A DNA stretch of 64,000 bases from Actinomycetes bacterium (GCA_021831035.1 JAKBNL010000007.1:1-64000); one strand, 5' to 3'; numbered from the stretch's first letter, positions 33,615 through 42,613 are shown. A program made the numbers and translations. Notes: generated from the sequence alone by a model not told the origin.

Positions 33615-34742
33615 TCAGCCGAGCGCCTGGCCCAGATCCTCGATCAGGTCCTCGACGTCCTCGAGGCCGACCGAGAGGCGGATCAGCGAGGCGGGCGGCT
33701 CGAGCACTGACCCGCTCGTCGAGGCGTGGGTCATCGCGGCCGGCAACTCGATGAGGCTCTCGACCCCGCCGAGCGACTCAGCGAGGGTGAAGACGCGCGT
33801 CGCCTCGCACACCTCGCGCGCGGCCTCGTCGCCACCGACCACGGTGAAGCTCACCATGCCCCCGAAGCCCGACATCTGGCCCCGCGCGACCTCGTGACCC
33901 GGGTGGTCCGCGCGGCCCGGGTAGTAGACGCGCTCGACGGCCGGGTGCCCGGCGAGGAAGTCGGCCACGGTGGCGGCGCTCTGGCAGTGGCGCTCCATAC
34001 GCACCCCCAGGGTCTTGAGCCCGCGCAGCACGAGGTAGCAGTCGAGCGGCCCGGGGACCGCGCCGACGGCGTACTGGAAGAAGCGCAGCCGCTCGGCCAG
34101 CTCCTCGTCGCTCGTGGCGACGAAGCCGCCCACCACGTCGGAGTGGCCCCCGCAGTACTTGGTCGTCGAGTGCACGACGACGTCGGCGCCGTGCTCGAGG
34201 GGGCGCTGCAGGTACGGCGTCGCGAAGGTGTTGTCGACCACCAGGCGGGACCCGTGGGCGTGGGCCAGGTCGGCCAGGGCGCCGATCGGAGCGATCCCGA
34301 GCAGCGGGTTGCTCGGCGTCTCGGCCCACACGACGCGCGTCGTGGGGCGCATCGCCGCGGCCACGGCGTCGAGGTCGGCGAGCTCGACGCAGGACACCTC
34401 GACCCCCCAGGCCCCGAAGACCCGCGTCAGCAGGCGGTAGGTCCCACCGTAGGCGTCGCGCCCGAGCACGACGTGATCTCCCGGGGCGAGCGTGCGCAGC
34501 AGCGCGTCCTCGCCGGCGAGTCCCGAGGCGAAGGCGATTCCCCACTCCGCCCCCTCGAGGTCGGCCAGACACTCCTCGAGCGCGTGGCGAGTCGGGTTGT
34601 CGACGCGGGAGTAGTCGGCGAAGCGCGGCACTCCGACCGCCTCCTGGGCGTAGGTCGAGGTGAGGTAGACGGCCGGGTTGACGGCCCCGGTGGCGTCGGG
34701 CTCGGAGCCCACGTGGATCGCGCGCGTGTTGAACCCGGTCAT
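33615..34742 (-). CDS. Cystathionine gamma-lyase/synthase (PLP, Cys/Met family)
   Basis: A 375-residue fold-type I enzyme of the Cys/Met metabolism family. PLP lysine K195 lies in HSTTKYCGGHSD; DYSRVDNPTRHALE, VVDNTFATPYLQ and the C-terminal SLGGVESLIELPA segments are typical. It is coupled to cystathionine beta-synthase by an ATGA overlap, so cystathionine gamma-lyase (to cysteine, 2-oxobutyrate and ammonia) is the best reading. Sequence alone does not exclude cystathionine gamma-synthase. Confidence 0.9.
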   Translation of the reverse strand: MTGFNTRAIHVGSEPDATGAVNPAVYLTSTYAQEAVGVPRFADYSRVDNPTRHALEECLADLEGAEWGIAFASGLAGEDALLRTLAPGDHVVLGRDAYGGTYRLLTRVFGAWGVEVSCVELADLDAVAAAMRPTTRVVWAETPSNPLLGIAPIGALADLAHAHGSRLVVDNTFATPYLQRPLEHGADVVVHSTTKYCGGHSDVVGGFVATSDEELAERLRFFQYAVGAVPGPLDCYLVLRGLKTLGVRMERHCQSAATVADFLAGHPAVERVYYPGRADHPGHEVARGQMSGFGGMVSFTVVGGDEAAREVCEATRVFTLAESLGGVESLIELPAAMTHASTSGSVLEPPASLIRLSVGLEDVEDLIEDLGQALG

Positions 34743-36142
34743 CCGGCCCTGCGCTGCTCGAGGAAGCTCAACAGGTCCGAGCGCGTGAGGACCCCCACCG
34801 GGTGACCGCCGTCGAGCACCAGGACCCCGGCCGTGCGCGAGAGCTCGCGGGTCAGGTCGGTGACGGGCATCCCGACACCGACCATCGCCAGCGGCGGGTC
34901 GGCCACGTCCTTCACCCGCAGCCCGAGGACCGACGCGTCGCGGGTCGTCGCCTCGAGCAGGCCGAGCTCGCTCAACGAGCCTGAGACCTCCTTCACCGCG
35001 AGCGGCAGTTCGTCGGTGACGGTGACGAGGAGCTGGCTCACGTCCTTCGCGCGCATGAGGGCGATGGCGTCACGGACCAGGACGTCTTCGGTCACGAGCA
35101 CCAGGTCGTCGAGCCCCTCCCCCGGGCGGGCCCGCTTGGCCGCCAGCACGTCGCCGACGTCGTCCTCGTCGTGGGGGCGCAAGAAGCCGTACTCGGTCAT
35201 CCAGGTGTCGTTGAAGATCTTCGACAGATAGCCCCGGCCGGAGTCGGGGATGAGGACCACGACCAGCGCCGTGGCGGGCAGGTCGCGGGCGACGCGCAGC
35301 GCGGCCGCGACGGCCGTCCCGCCCGAGCCCCCGATGAGCAGACCCTCGCGGCGCGTCACCGAGCGCGCCATGGCGAAGGCGTCGGCGTCCGAGACCGGCA
35401 CGACACGGTCGACGAGCGCCGGGTCGTAGTTGGCCGGCCAGAAGTCCTCACCCACCCCCTCGGTCAGGTACGGCCGGCCGGCGCCGCCGGAGAAGACCGA
35501 CCCCTCGGGGTCGGCCGCGATCACCTGGACCGACGGGTTGCGCTCCTTGAGGTACCGCGCGACGCCCGAGATGGTGCCGCCGGTCCCGGCCCCGGCGACG
35601 AAGTGGGTCACCCGGCCGCGGGTCTGCTCCCAGATCTCGGGTCCCGTCGACTCGTAGTGGGCCCGGGGGTTGTTCGGGTTGGAGTACTGGTCCGGCCGAA
35701 AGGCGTGCGGGGTCTCGCGCGTGAGCCGCTCGGCCGTCGAGTAGTAGGAGTCCGGGTGCTCGGGCGGGACGGCGGTGGGACAGACCACGACCTCGGCCCC
35801 GTAGGCGCGCAGGACGTCGATCTTCTCGGGCGCCATCTTGTCGCTCATCACGAAGACGCACGAGTAGCCGCGCTGGGCCGCCACGATGGCGAGGCCGACC
35901 CCCGTGTTGCCGCTGGTGGGCTCGATGATGGTCGCGCCCGGCCCCAGGAGGCCGTCGCGCTCGGCCGCCTCGATCATGGTCAGCGCCGGTCGGTCCTTGG
36001 CGCTGCCCCCGGGGTTGGTGGTCTCGAGCTTGGCGATCACGTCGCAGGCCACGCCCTCGGCCACCTTGGTGAGGCGCACCATCGGGGTGTGGCCGATAAG
36101 TTCGAGCGGGCTCGCCGCCACGTCCATGTCGCGATAGGCCAT
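34739..36142 (-). CDS. Cystathionine beta-synthase
   Basis: A 467-residue fold-type II PLP enzyme with two C-terminal CBS domains (about 335-467). PLP lysine K49 is in NPGGSAKDR, the substrate loop is TSGNTG and the phosphate loop GAGTGGT. GVGEDFWP and WMTEYGFL are typical of bacterial cystathionine beta-synthases. It joins homocysteine and serine to cystathionine; the CBS domains may sense SAM. The ATG has AAGGAG seven to nine bases upstream, with TAGAGT about 20 bases from it. With the next gene it forms a reverse transsulfuration operon. Confidence 0.93.
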   Translation of the reverse strand: MAYRDMDVAASPLELIGHTPMVRLTKVAEGVACDVIAKLETTNPGGSAKDRPALTMIEAAERDGLLGPGATIIEPTSGNTGVGLAIVAAQRGYSCVFVMSDKMAPEKIDVLRAYGAEVVVCPTAVPPEHPDSYYSTAERLTRETPHAFRPDQYSNPNNPRAHYESTGPEIWEQTRGRVTHFVAGAGTGGTISGVARYLKERNPSVQVIAADPEGSVFSGGAGRPYLTEGVGEDFWPANYDPALVDRVVPVSDADAFAMARSVTRREGLLIGGSGGTAVAAALRVARDLPATALVVVLIPDSGRGYLSKIFNDTWMTEYGFLRPHDEDDVGDVLAAKRARPGEGLDDLVLVTEDVLVRDAIALMRAKDVSQLLVTVTDELPLAVKEVSGSLSELGLLEATTRDASVLGLRVKDVADPPLAMVGVGMPVTDLTRELSRTAGVLVLDGGHPVGVLTRSDLLSFLEQRRAG

Positions 36143-36179
36143 GGTGCTCCTTCGTCGACCTCACTCTAAGCCACTCCGG

Positions 36180-36983
36180 CTAGGACGCCTCCCGTCGCGC
36201 GACGACCTCGACGTGGGGCACGACGAACACCCCGTCGGGACTCGCGGCCCAGCGACGGAACGCTTCAGCGAGCGACTCGAGCTCGGACTCGTCACAGAGC
36301 CCGTGCGCGAGCAGTTGATCGGCGAGGTCGCTTCTCGTCACGCGCTCGGCCCACAGCCCGCCCCACCAGTGCCGCTCGGCCACGCTCGCGTAGGTCCAGG
36401 TCGACGAGGAGACCTCGAGCTCGACCAGTCCCGCCGCCCGGACCCAGCCCGGGAGGCGGCGTCCGGCGTCGGGCTCGGCGCCGTTGAGCCGGGCGAGGTG
36501 GTGGTAGAGGGCGTTCCAGCGATCCAGCGCGGGATCGTTCGGCGCCCAGACGAAGCCGCCGTAGTCGGCGTCGCGCGCGCCGAGCACGCCCCCGGGCTTA
36601 AGGACCCGACGCATCTCACCGATCGCCTCGACCGGTCGGGCCAGGTGCTGGAGCACCTGGTGGCAGAAGACGACGTCGAAGGTGGCGTCGTCGAAGCCGA
36701 GGTCGTAGACGTCACCGACGCACCACGAGAGATTCCCCACCCGATGCTCGGCCCGGGCCGCCTCGATCACGACCGCGCTGCGGTCGAGGCCCACGACCTC
36801 GCCGAGGGGCACGCGGCGCGCCAGATCGGCCGTGATGGTCCCCGGCCCGCACCCCACGTCGAGGACCCGCGAGGTCGCGCTGAGCCGCCCGAGCAGGAAC
36901 GCCGCCGAGTTCTCGGCGGTGCGCCACCGGTGACTGCGCAGCACCGACTCGTGATGACCGTGGGTGTAGACCTCGTCGCTCAC
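36180..36983 (-). CDS. Class I SAM-dependent methyltransferase
   Basis: A 267-residue methyltransferase of the UbiE-like group. Motif I is VLDVGCGPGTIT, motif II is VVGLDRSAVVIEAA, and FDVVFCHQVLQHL and LKPGGVLGARD follow. The C-terminal third carries extra helices. The substrate is unknown. Its start overlaps the stop of the O-methyltransferase gene by four bases (36980-36983), so they form a pair. Confidence 0.88.
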   Translation of the reverse strand: MSDEVYTHGHHESVLRSHRWRTAENSAAFLLGRLSATSRVLDVGCGPGTITADLARRVPLGEVVGLDRSAVVIEAARAEHRVGNLSWCVGDVYDLGFDDATFDVVFCHQVLQHLARPVEAIGEMRRVLKPGGVLGARDADYGGFVWAPNDPALDRWNALYHHLARLNGAEPDAGRRLPGWVRAAGLVELEVSSSTWTYASVAERHWWGGLWAERVTRSDLADQLLAHGLCDESELESLAEAFRRWAASPDGVFVVPHVEVVARREAS

Positions 36984-37648
36984 GCGACGACCGAGACGAC
37001 CGCGAATCCGTCGTAGCCCTTGACCCCGACCGTCTGGATCGCGGTGGCCTCGACCCGGGGCTCGCGAGCGACCCGCTCGAGGAAACGGCGGACGCCCCGG
37101 ACCGCCTCGTTGGTCGACGCGGCGTCGGCGACCTCGCCGTCGCGCACGACGTTGTCGGCGACGATGAGCGACCCGACCCGCACGAGGTCGAGGGCGAGCT
37201 CGAAGTACTGCGCGTAGCCCGTCTTGTCGGCGTCGATGAAGACGAGGTCGAAGGGATCGGCCCCCTCGCGGGCGAGCGCCGACAGGGTCTCGGCCGCCGG
37301 GCCCACCCGGATCTCGACGCGCTCGGCGAGGACGGCGCGCTCGAGGTTGGCCCGCGCCACCGCGGCGTGGTGGGGTTCGAGCTCGGCCGTGACCACCCTC
37401 CCGCCCTCGGCGAGACCGCGGGCGAGGCAGATGGCCGAGTAGCCCCCCAGGGTCCCGACCTCGAGGATCCGCCGTGCGCCCGTCGCGCGCGCGAGCAGTT
37501 CCAGCAGGCGCCCCTGGAGGGGCGAGACCGCAATCGCGGGCAGCCCCGCCTCGTCGCTCGCGGCCAGGGCGGCCGCCAGCACGGGATCGTCCCCGAGCAG
37601 GGTGTCCTCGAGGTAGTGGTCGACGGCGTCAAAGTCGCGCGGGTTCAC
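36980..37648 (-). CDS. O-methyltransferase (caffeoyl-CoA OMT-like family 3)
   Basis: A 222-residue class I O-methyltransferase. ILEVGTLGGYSAICLARGL is the SAM-binding motif, VVTAELEPHHA the second strand and FIDADKTGYAQYFELAL gives the metal-binding Asp, with ADNVVRDGEVAD next. This arrangement marks cation-dependent catechol-type methyltransferases, also common as mycobacterial paralogues. It is coupled to the downstream methyltransferase. Confidence 0.9.
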   Translation of the reverse strand: MNPRDFDAVDHYLEDTLLGDDPVLAAALAASDEAGLPAIAVSPLQGRLLELLARATGARRILEVGTLGGYSAICLARGLAEGGRVVTAELEPHHAAVARANLERAVLAERVEIRVGPAAETLSALAREGADPFDLVFIDADKTGYAQYFELALDLVRVGSLIVADNVVRDGEVADAASTNEAVRGVRRFLERVAREPRVEATAIQTVGVKGYDGFAVVSVVA

Positions 37649-37688
37649 CGCGCCAGTCTGTCAGGGTGGGTGGACGGCGTCGAGGGCC

Positions 37689-38219
37689 TCAGTCGTCGGC
37701 CACCCGCAGCGGCGTCGCACCGGTCAGCGCCACGAGGTCCGCGTAGGTGGTCGCGAAGACGGCGTGCGGGTGGCCCGCGGCGGCGAAGACGACGTCGTAG
37801 TCGCCGAGCGCCTCGTCGATCACGACGGTGGCCTCGCGGGGGTAGCCGGTAGGGCTCAGGCCGGCCGTGGCCGCGGCGCTCCAGCCCACTGGGCTCACCC
37901 CGCCGATGGCGAAGCCCGTCCAGGCCCGGATGTAGTCGGCGTCGGCCCGACCGAGCTCGAGCTCGCCGAGGGCCGCCGCGACCAGCGCGGTGTCGACCCG
38001 GTGCCGACCGCTCGTGATCACGAGCAGCGGGTGGCCGTCGGGTAGCGCGAAGACGATCGACGAGGCGATCTGGCCGACCGCGACACCGAGTGCGGCGGCC
38101 GCGTCGGCGGCGGTGCGCGCCGAGTCGTCGAGGACCCGCACCGACGAGGGCCGGCCCGCGCGCTCGAGCGCGTCGACGACCCGGCGCACCGAAGCCCTGG
38201 CGAGGATCGACTCGCTCAC
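37689..38219 (-). CDS. YbaK/EbsC family (prolyl-tRNA editing-like) protein
   Basis: A 176-residue YbaK/ProX-fold protein. Features: QIASSIVFALPDGHPLLVITSGRHRVD, then GGVSPVGW and TVVIDEAL, followed by HPHAVFATTYADLVALTG. Members hydrolyse misacylated tRNAs (Cys-tRNAPro or Ala-tRNAPro). GTG 38219 overlaps the stop of the GNAT gene (GTGA). Confidence 0.9.
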   Translation of the reverse strand: MSESILARASVRRVVDALERAGRPSSVRVLDDSARTAADAAAALGVAVGQIASSIVFALPDGHPLLVITSGRHRVDTALVAAALGELELGRADADYIRAWTGFAIGGVSPVGWSAAATAGLSPTGYPREATVVIDEALGDYDVVFAAAGHPHAVFATTYADLVALTGATPLRVADD

Positions 38220-38632
38220 GGCGCGCCCACTCGACGCCCGAGGACGGCGACGTCCTCCTCGTTGAAGCCGAGGGCCGCGTAGAAGCCACGCGCCGCGTCG
38301 TTCTCGCGACGCACCATGAGCAGGACCTTGGCCACGCCGCGCGCCGCGAGCCACGACTGGGCCGCCTCGACGAGGCACCGGCCAACCCCCCGTCCGTGGT
38401 GGGCCGGCGCCACCCCGAGGTAGTAGAGCCATCCGCGGTGCCCGTCGTCGCCGACCATCGCCGCGCCCACGAGGGAGGCGCCGTCACGAACGCCGAGCAC
38501 CGTCGAACTCGGGCCCGCGAGGGCCCGGCGAAAGTCGGCCCCAGGGTCGTTCCAGGGTCGGGTGAGGCCCGCCGCCTCCCACAGGGCGACCACCGCTGAC
38601 TCGTCGGCGGGGTTCAGCTCCTCGACGGGCAT
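38216..38632 (-). CDS. GNAT acetyltransferase (YpeA-like)
   Basis: A 138-residue GNAT. GWLYYLGVAPAHHGRGVGRCLVE gives the acetyl-CoA loop and FYAALGFNEEDVAVLG the C-terminal strand; this closely resembles the YpeA type. ATG 38632 has TACGAT five bases upstream. It shares a 40-base divergent promoter region with the methyltransferase at 38673. Confidence 0.88.
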   Translation of the reverse strand: MPVEELNPADESAVVALWEAAGLTRPWNDPGADFRRALAGPSSTVLGVRDGASLVGAAMVGDDGHRGWLYYLGVAPAHHGRGVGRCLVEAAQSWLAARGVAKVLLMVRRENDAARGFYAALGFNEEDVAVLGRRVGAP

Positions 38633-38637
38633 GGGCC

Positions 38638-38643
38638 ATCGTA
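38638..38643 (-). promoter_or_regulatory. Candidate -10 (TACGAT) of the YpeA-like gene
   Basis: TACGAT ends five bases before ATG 38632. It lies back to back with the -10 of the divergent gene at 38661-38666. Confidence 0.45.
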
Positions 38644-38660
38644 CCCAGGGACGAGCGCCG

Positions 38661-38666
38661 TATCGT
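38661..38666 (+). promoter_or_regulatory. Candidate -10 (TATCGT) of the methyltransferase gene
   Basis: TATCGT ends six bases before GTG 38673. The two divergent leaderless promoters fit in 40 bases, so their -35 regions must overlap the opposite transcription unit. Confidence 0.45.
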
Positions 38667-38672
38667 GGGGCC

Positions 38673-39275
38673 GTGAGCTACTGGGACGAGCGCTACCGCG
38701 CCACGACCCCCGAGGAGCGCTCCTGGACCGAGCCGTCCCCGACCTCGACGCTCGAGATCCTCGACCGGCTCGACCTCGCACCCGACGCCCCCGTCGTTGA
38801 CGTCGGCGGCGGCGCCTCGCGGCTCGTCGACGCGCTGCTCGAGCGGGGCTTCAGCGACCTCACGGTCCTCGATCTCGCCGAGAGCGCGCTGGCCGAGGCC
38901 CGCGCGCGCCTGGGCGCCGCGGCGGGCCGGGTGACCTGGGTCGGCGCCGACGTCACCGCCTGGGAGCCCGGACGCACCTACGCGCTCTGGCACGACCGCG
39001 CGGTCTTCCACTTCCTCGTCGAACCCTCGGCGCGCGCCGCCTACCGCGAACGGCTCGAGGGCGCGACGGTGCCGGGCTCGTACGCGGTGCTCGCCACCTT
39101 CGCGCCCGACGGGCCGGACACCTGTTCGGGGTTACCCGTCACCCGCTGGGCCCCGGCCGAGCTCGCCGCCGAGATCGGCGACGCGTTCGAGCCGCTCCTC
39201 GAGGGGCGCCGCGAGCACGTGACGCCCTGGGGCTCGACCCAGCCCTTCACGTGGCTGGTCGCGCGCCGGCGCTGA
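38673..39275 (+). CDS. Class I SAM-dependent methyltransferase
   Basis: A 200-residue methyltransferase. PVVDVGGGASRLVDALL is motif I and LTVLDLAESALAEAR motif II. YALWHDRAVFHFL and GSYAVLATFAPDGPDTCSGLPVTRW are typical of a small family of unknown substrate. GTG 38673 is supported by its leaderless promoter; more upstream starts would extend into non-coding DNA. It converges on the homospermidine synthase gene with their ends abutting. Confidence 0.88.
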   Translation: MSYWDERYRATTPEERSWTEPSPTSTLEILDRLDLAPDAPVVDVGGGASRLVDALLERGFSDLTVLDLAESALAEARARLGAAAGRVTWVGADVTAWEPGRTYALWHDRAVFHFLVEPSARAAYRERLEGATVPGSYAVLATFAPDGPDTCSGLPVTRWAPAELAAEIGDAFEPLLEGRREHVTPWGSTQPFTWLVARRR

Positions 39276-40727
39276 TCAGGCTAGGAAGTTCGTGAACTGG
39301 AAGGGGTCGTCGCGGTCCAGCTCGCGTCCCGACCACCGGTCGAACCAGTCGGACCGCGTCGAGACCGGGTCCCAGTCGAGCGGGCCCGACCAGGTGGTGC
39401 CCACGTAGGGTCGGGCGACGTCGAGGACCTCGCGCCAGGGCAGTTCGTCGGGGACCCGGACGCCCTCCTCGGGACGACGGATCATCCAGTCGAGCGCGCC
39501 CAGGATCGAGGCGGCCACCTGGACGGTCGTCGCGTTCTGGTGGGGCGCCACCGCGCGCGCCTCCTCGATCGAGGTCAGCATTCCGGTCCACCAGGCGCGG
39601 TAGGGATGACCCATCACCAAGACGCCGAGCTCGTCGCGGCCCGCCACGATGTCGTCGTTCATGATGCGCTGGCGCTCGGGGTAGGCATACTGCGCGCCCT
39701 CGAGTTCGACGAAGCTGGCCCACGCGGCGTCGCTCGGGCAGTACGCGTAGTGCACCGTCGGGCGATAGATCGCGCGCTCGCCCTCCCACACCGTGAGGTG
39801 GTCACAGATCGTGAAGGCCTCCCCGTGGCGGATCACCATGCCGACGATCTGGCTCGAGGGCACTCGGGAGCGCACCAGGGTCTTGTGGGCCATCTGAGCG
39901 AGGCAGATCTGGTTGAGCGGGCCCTCGCCCTGATGCTCGAGACCCAGCGGCGGCAGCCGCCGCTCGTGGGTGCCCCAGCCCATCTCCGCGGGGGCGACGC
40001 CCTCTTCGTAGAAGCCGTCCACGCTCCAGGTGTTGACGAACTCCCCGGGCTCCTTGGGCCGGGTCGACACCTGGGTGTCGCGCTCGGCGACGTGGACGAC
40101 GCGCACGTCGAGCGCGCGGGCCACCTCGTTCCAGGCGTCGCGCTCGACCAGGCCCGCGAGTCCCTCGGGGTCGCCCACGACCCGGTCGCGCAGCGCGGCG
40201 CCGGCGATGTCGTCGAGCGCCCACTTGACGAAGTGACTGACCAGTCCCGGGTTGGCCCCGTGCTCGACGACGGCCGAGGGGCCGTGGTTGTCGCCCCACC
40301 GGGCGATCTGACGGCGCAGGGCCATGTGGCGCCAGTAGAGCGTGCGCTGCGTGGGCGGGACCTCCGCGGCGTTCTCGTAGGGCTCCCAGACCTCGACCGA
40401 GGTGTTGAGGTAGCGCACGCCGTGATCCCGACACCAGTCCAGCAGCTCCGTGAGCCCGATGTTCCACGCCAGGTCCACCAGGATGTCGCCCGCTTGCAGG
40501 TGCGCGCCGAGGACCTCACCCAGGTTCTCTTGGGTTATGACCTCGCGCACGTAGTGCACGCCCTGGGCGATGGACGCGGCGACGCGCTCGCGGTTGTCGC
40601 GGCTCTCGATCACGGTGACCGCGTCGGGGCGGAGTGAGAAGTGCTCGAGCATCAGGGGCAGTACACACTGGGCGACCGACCCGCAGCCGAGGACGACGAC
40701 GCGGGCGGGGAACTGGGGACTAGTCAA
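39276..40727 (-). CDS. hss: Homospermidine synthase
   Basis: A 483-residue protein of the bacterial homospermidine synthase / saccharopine-dehydrogenase-like family. The NAD site is VVVLGCGSVAQC; LVDLAWNIGL, SVEVWEPYE, VEHGANPGLVSHFVK, NTWSVDGFYEEG and GMVIRHGEAFT are characteristic. The enzyme joins two putrescine molecules, via NAD-dependent oxidation, to sym-homospermidine and ammonia. TTG 40727 has GGGAG seven bases upstream. A TTG at 40748 lies eight bases after a TAAACT -10 and is the alternative leaderless start. Agmatinase at 18.9-19.9 kb could supply putrescine. Confidence 0.92.
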   Translation of the reverse strand: MTSPQFPARVVVLGCGSVAQCVLPLMLEHFSLRPDAVTVIESRDNRERVAASIAQGVHYVREVITQENLGEVLGAHLQAGDILVDLAWNIGLTELLDWCRDHGVRYLNTSVEVWEPYENAAEVPPTQRTLYWRHMALRRQIARWGDNHGPSAVVEHGANPGLVSHFVKWALDDIAGAALRDRVVGDPEGLAGLVERDAWNEVARALDVRVVHVAERDTQVSTRPKEPGEFVNTWSVDGFYEEGVAPAEMGWGTHERRLPPLGLEHQGEGPLNQICLAQMAHKTLVRSRVPSSQIVGMVIRHGEAFTICDHLTVWEGERAIYRPTVHYAYCPSDAAWASFVELEGAQYAYPERQRIMNDDIVAGRDELGVLVMGHPYRAWWTGMLTSIEEARAVAPHQNATTVQVAASILGALDWMIRRPEEGVRVPDELPWREVLDVARPYVGTTWSGPLDWDPVSTRSDWFDRWSGRELDRDDPFQFTNFLA

Positions 40728-40759
40728 TCGGGACTCCCATCGAGGCAAAGGGAGAAAGT

Positions 40760-41443
40760 TTACACACGTGCGGGCCCGGACGGAATCGACGGGTTACCGA
40801 CCCCTCGCCCGCTCACCGACGCCACCCGCGCCCCGAAGTAGTAACTCAACGGCTGGGGCGGATCCGAGCCGGACGCTCCCGGGACGATCGGGTGAGCCGT
40901 GACTGCCCCGCACCAGTAGAAGCCGTCGACCCGGGATGCGCGCACCGCGATCGGCGTCGAGGAGCCGGGCAGCCTTACGATCATCGTGTACGAGACGATG
41001 CACTGGCTGGTCGCGGGAGTGCCGTGCTGCTCGTCGGTGCCGTAGAGCCAGAACGAGGCGAGGGCCCCCGGTGCGAGCGTGACCGTGGGGATGGACCGCC
41101 CCCTCGTCAGGCCGCCGAGGTCATTACCGATTCGGCCGTACGAGCGCCTTTCGGGTACCGCGAGAAGGTGGGGACGCGTATCGTTCGCTCCGACGCCGTA
41201 CACCCCAACGAAGTGGACCATGGCGTAACCCCGCAGAGAGCACGCGCGGGAGCCCACGTTGCGAATCCAGATGAGGTTGCTCACGCTCCCCGCACCAACC
41301 ACGGCGTTGTAGGTCGTGACTCGCAGCGCGGAGTTGACACAGACAGGGACGGCAGTCGCGCCGACGATCGACCGTGACCCCAAAGCCGGAAGCCCCACGG
41401 CCACCAGAACGGCAGTTGCAATGAGCGAAGCGGCGCGTCGCAC
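40760..41443 (-). CDS. Secreted DUF4232-like protein
   Basis: A protein of about 227 residues if GTG 41443 is used; GTG 41527 would add 28 basic residues. A signal peptide follows (RRAASLIATAVLVAVGLPALG). The mature part is beta-rich with four Cys: one in PVCVNSALRVT, RACSLRGYAMVHFVG, SQCIVSYTM and FYWCGAVTA. The order and spacing resemble DUF4232 exported proteins, in which Cys pairs form disulfides. The function is unknown. Base composition is less GC-rich than the neighbouring genes. Confidence 0.7.
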   Translation of the reverse strand: MRRAASLIATAVLVAVGLPALGSRSIVGATAVPVCVNSALRVTTYNAVVGAGSVSNLIWIRNVGSRACSLRGYAMVHFVGVYGVGANDTRPHLLAVPERRSYGRIGNDLGGLTRGRSIPTVTLAPGALASFWLYGTDEQHGTPATSQCIVSYTMIVRLPGSSTPIAVRASRVDGFYWCGAVTAHPIVPGASGSDPPQPLSYYFGARVASVSGRGVGNPSIPSGPARV

Positions 41444-41551
41444 GACGTCAGTCTGACACCGGCGCCGACGGCCCGGTCGCGTCGGGAGCAGTAGACGTTC
41501 ATCTACGGTTCTGATCTGGGCACGCACGCAGAGTCCCTAAAGGTCGGCTGA

Positions 41552-42166
41552 CTACTTAACCAGTGCTATCAACTTCGGAGCGACCGCGGGCCAATCATCC
41601 TCGATAATTGAGTACATCGCAGTATCGCGGTAAGCCGATTCCTCTCCGACCACTTGCGAGGGCTGCCAACGACGAAGAACGCCTTCGAAGGACGCGCCGA
41701 GACGCACAATCGCCGCCTTCGCTCGCTCATTGCGGTCATCGGTCTTGATATCGACTCGAGCGACATTCCAGCGGTCGAACGCGTGAGTCAGCATCAGTAG
41801 CTTCGCTTCGGTATTGATGCCTGAGCGTTGGGCAGAGGCTGCCAGCCACGTCCCACCAATTTCCACCGCATACGGAACGGTGTGGCCCGGTCGCGAACGA
41901 AGTGTCAAGAAACGTGTCACGCCGACCACGCGATTGGTCGTCGCATCCACTTGCACGAACGGCACAACGAGACCACGGTCGAAGTCTCCCAACAGCTCCT
42001 CGACGTAAGCGGACATCGCACTGTGTCCTTGCGGAACCACCGTGAACGCGTACGTCGATCTATCCTCACTCGCGGCCTCGACCAGTGCCGCGATATGACC
42101 GCTCGCCAATGGTTCGAGGTGGACGCGGCGACCCGCCAACGCGGGAACTGCGATGCCCGGTGTCAT
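41552..42166 (-). CDS. RimJ/RimL-type GNAT acetyltransferase
   Basis: A 204-residue GNAT of the N-acetyltransferase RimJ/RimL group. GRRVHLEPL opens the domain, VVGVTRFLTLRSRPGHTVPYAVEIGGTWL-type strands follow, and RSGINTEAKLLML and VDIKTDDRNERAKAAIVRLGASFEG are characteristic. Codon use is visibly less GC-rich than the genes on either side, so recent transfer is possible. Its ATG abuts the stop of the next GNAT gene upstream. Confidence 0.88.
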   Translation of the reverse strand: MTPGIAVPALAGRRVHLEPLASGHIAALVEAASEDRSTYAFTVVPQGHSAMSAYVEELLGDFDRGLVVPFVQVDATTNRVVGVTRFLTLRSRPGHTVPYAVEIGGTWLAASAQRSGINTEAKLLMLTHAFDRWNVARVDIKTDDRNERAKAAIVRLGASFEGVLRRWQPSQVVGEESAYRDTAMYSIIEDDWPAVAPKLIALVK

Positions 42167-42613
42167 TTACTGCCCGTCAAGAACTTCTACCAAGAAACGG
42201 TAGACATTCGTGTCGCGCTCGACGAACCCGACGCGTTGGTAGAGCGCGTGGGCCGCCTCGCGCGATGGCCGACTCGTGAGGTCCACGGTGCGTGCACCGG
42301 CGCGGCGAGCGTCCTCGAGTGCGCGACGGGTGAGGGCCTCACCCACCCCTCGACCTCGCGCATCCTCGTCCACGACGACGTCCTCGATCCAGGCGCGCAC
42401 GCCGGTGGGGATCGAGAAGAGCGCCAGGGTGAGGGTGCCGACCACACGGTCACCGTCGCGCGCGAGGTAGAGCGTGGTCGTCGGAGAGTCGACGATCTCG
42501 CGAACCAACTCGAGAGTGAGGAGTGGCGCGCTGGTCGAGAGCTGGGCCACGAGAGCGTTCAGGTCCGCGACGAGCTCGTCGTCCACCGAGGTGGCGGCCT
42601 CGACCTCGATCAC
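42167..42613 (-). CDS. GNAT acetyltransferase
   Basis: A 148-residue GNAT. WIEDVVVDEDARGRGVGEAL carries the acetyl-CoA loop and ALYQRVGFVERDTNVYRF the last strands, as in many small aminoglycoside- or amine-type acetyltransferases. GTG 42613 overlaps the NUDIX stop (GTGA), so it is coupled to the NUDIX gene. Substrate unknown. Confidence 0.88.
   Translation of the reverse strand: MIEVEAATSVDDELVADLNALVAQLSTSAPLLTLELVREIVDSPTTTLYLARDGDRVVGTLTLALFSIPTGVRAWIEDVVVDEDARGRGVGEALTRRALEDARRAGARTVDLTSRPSREAAHALYQRVGFVERDTNVYRFLVEVLDGQ

Noticed and set aside
33615..36142. CBS and cystathionine gamma-lyase genes as part of the riboswitch regulon
   Set aside because: The 37 bases before CBS are too short for a SAM riboswitch and hold only a -10-like hexamer and ribosome site.
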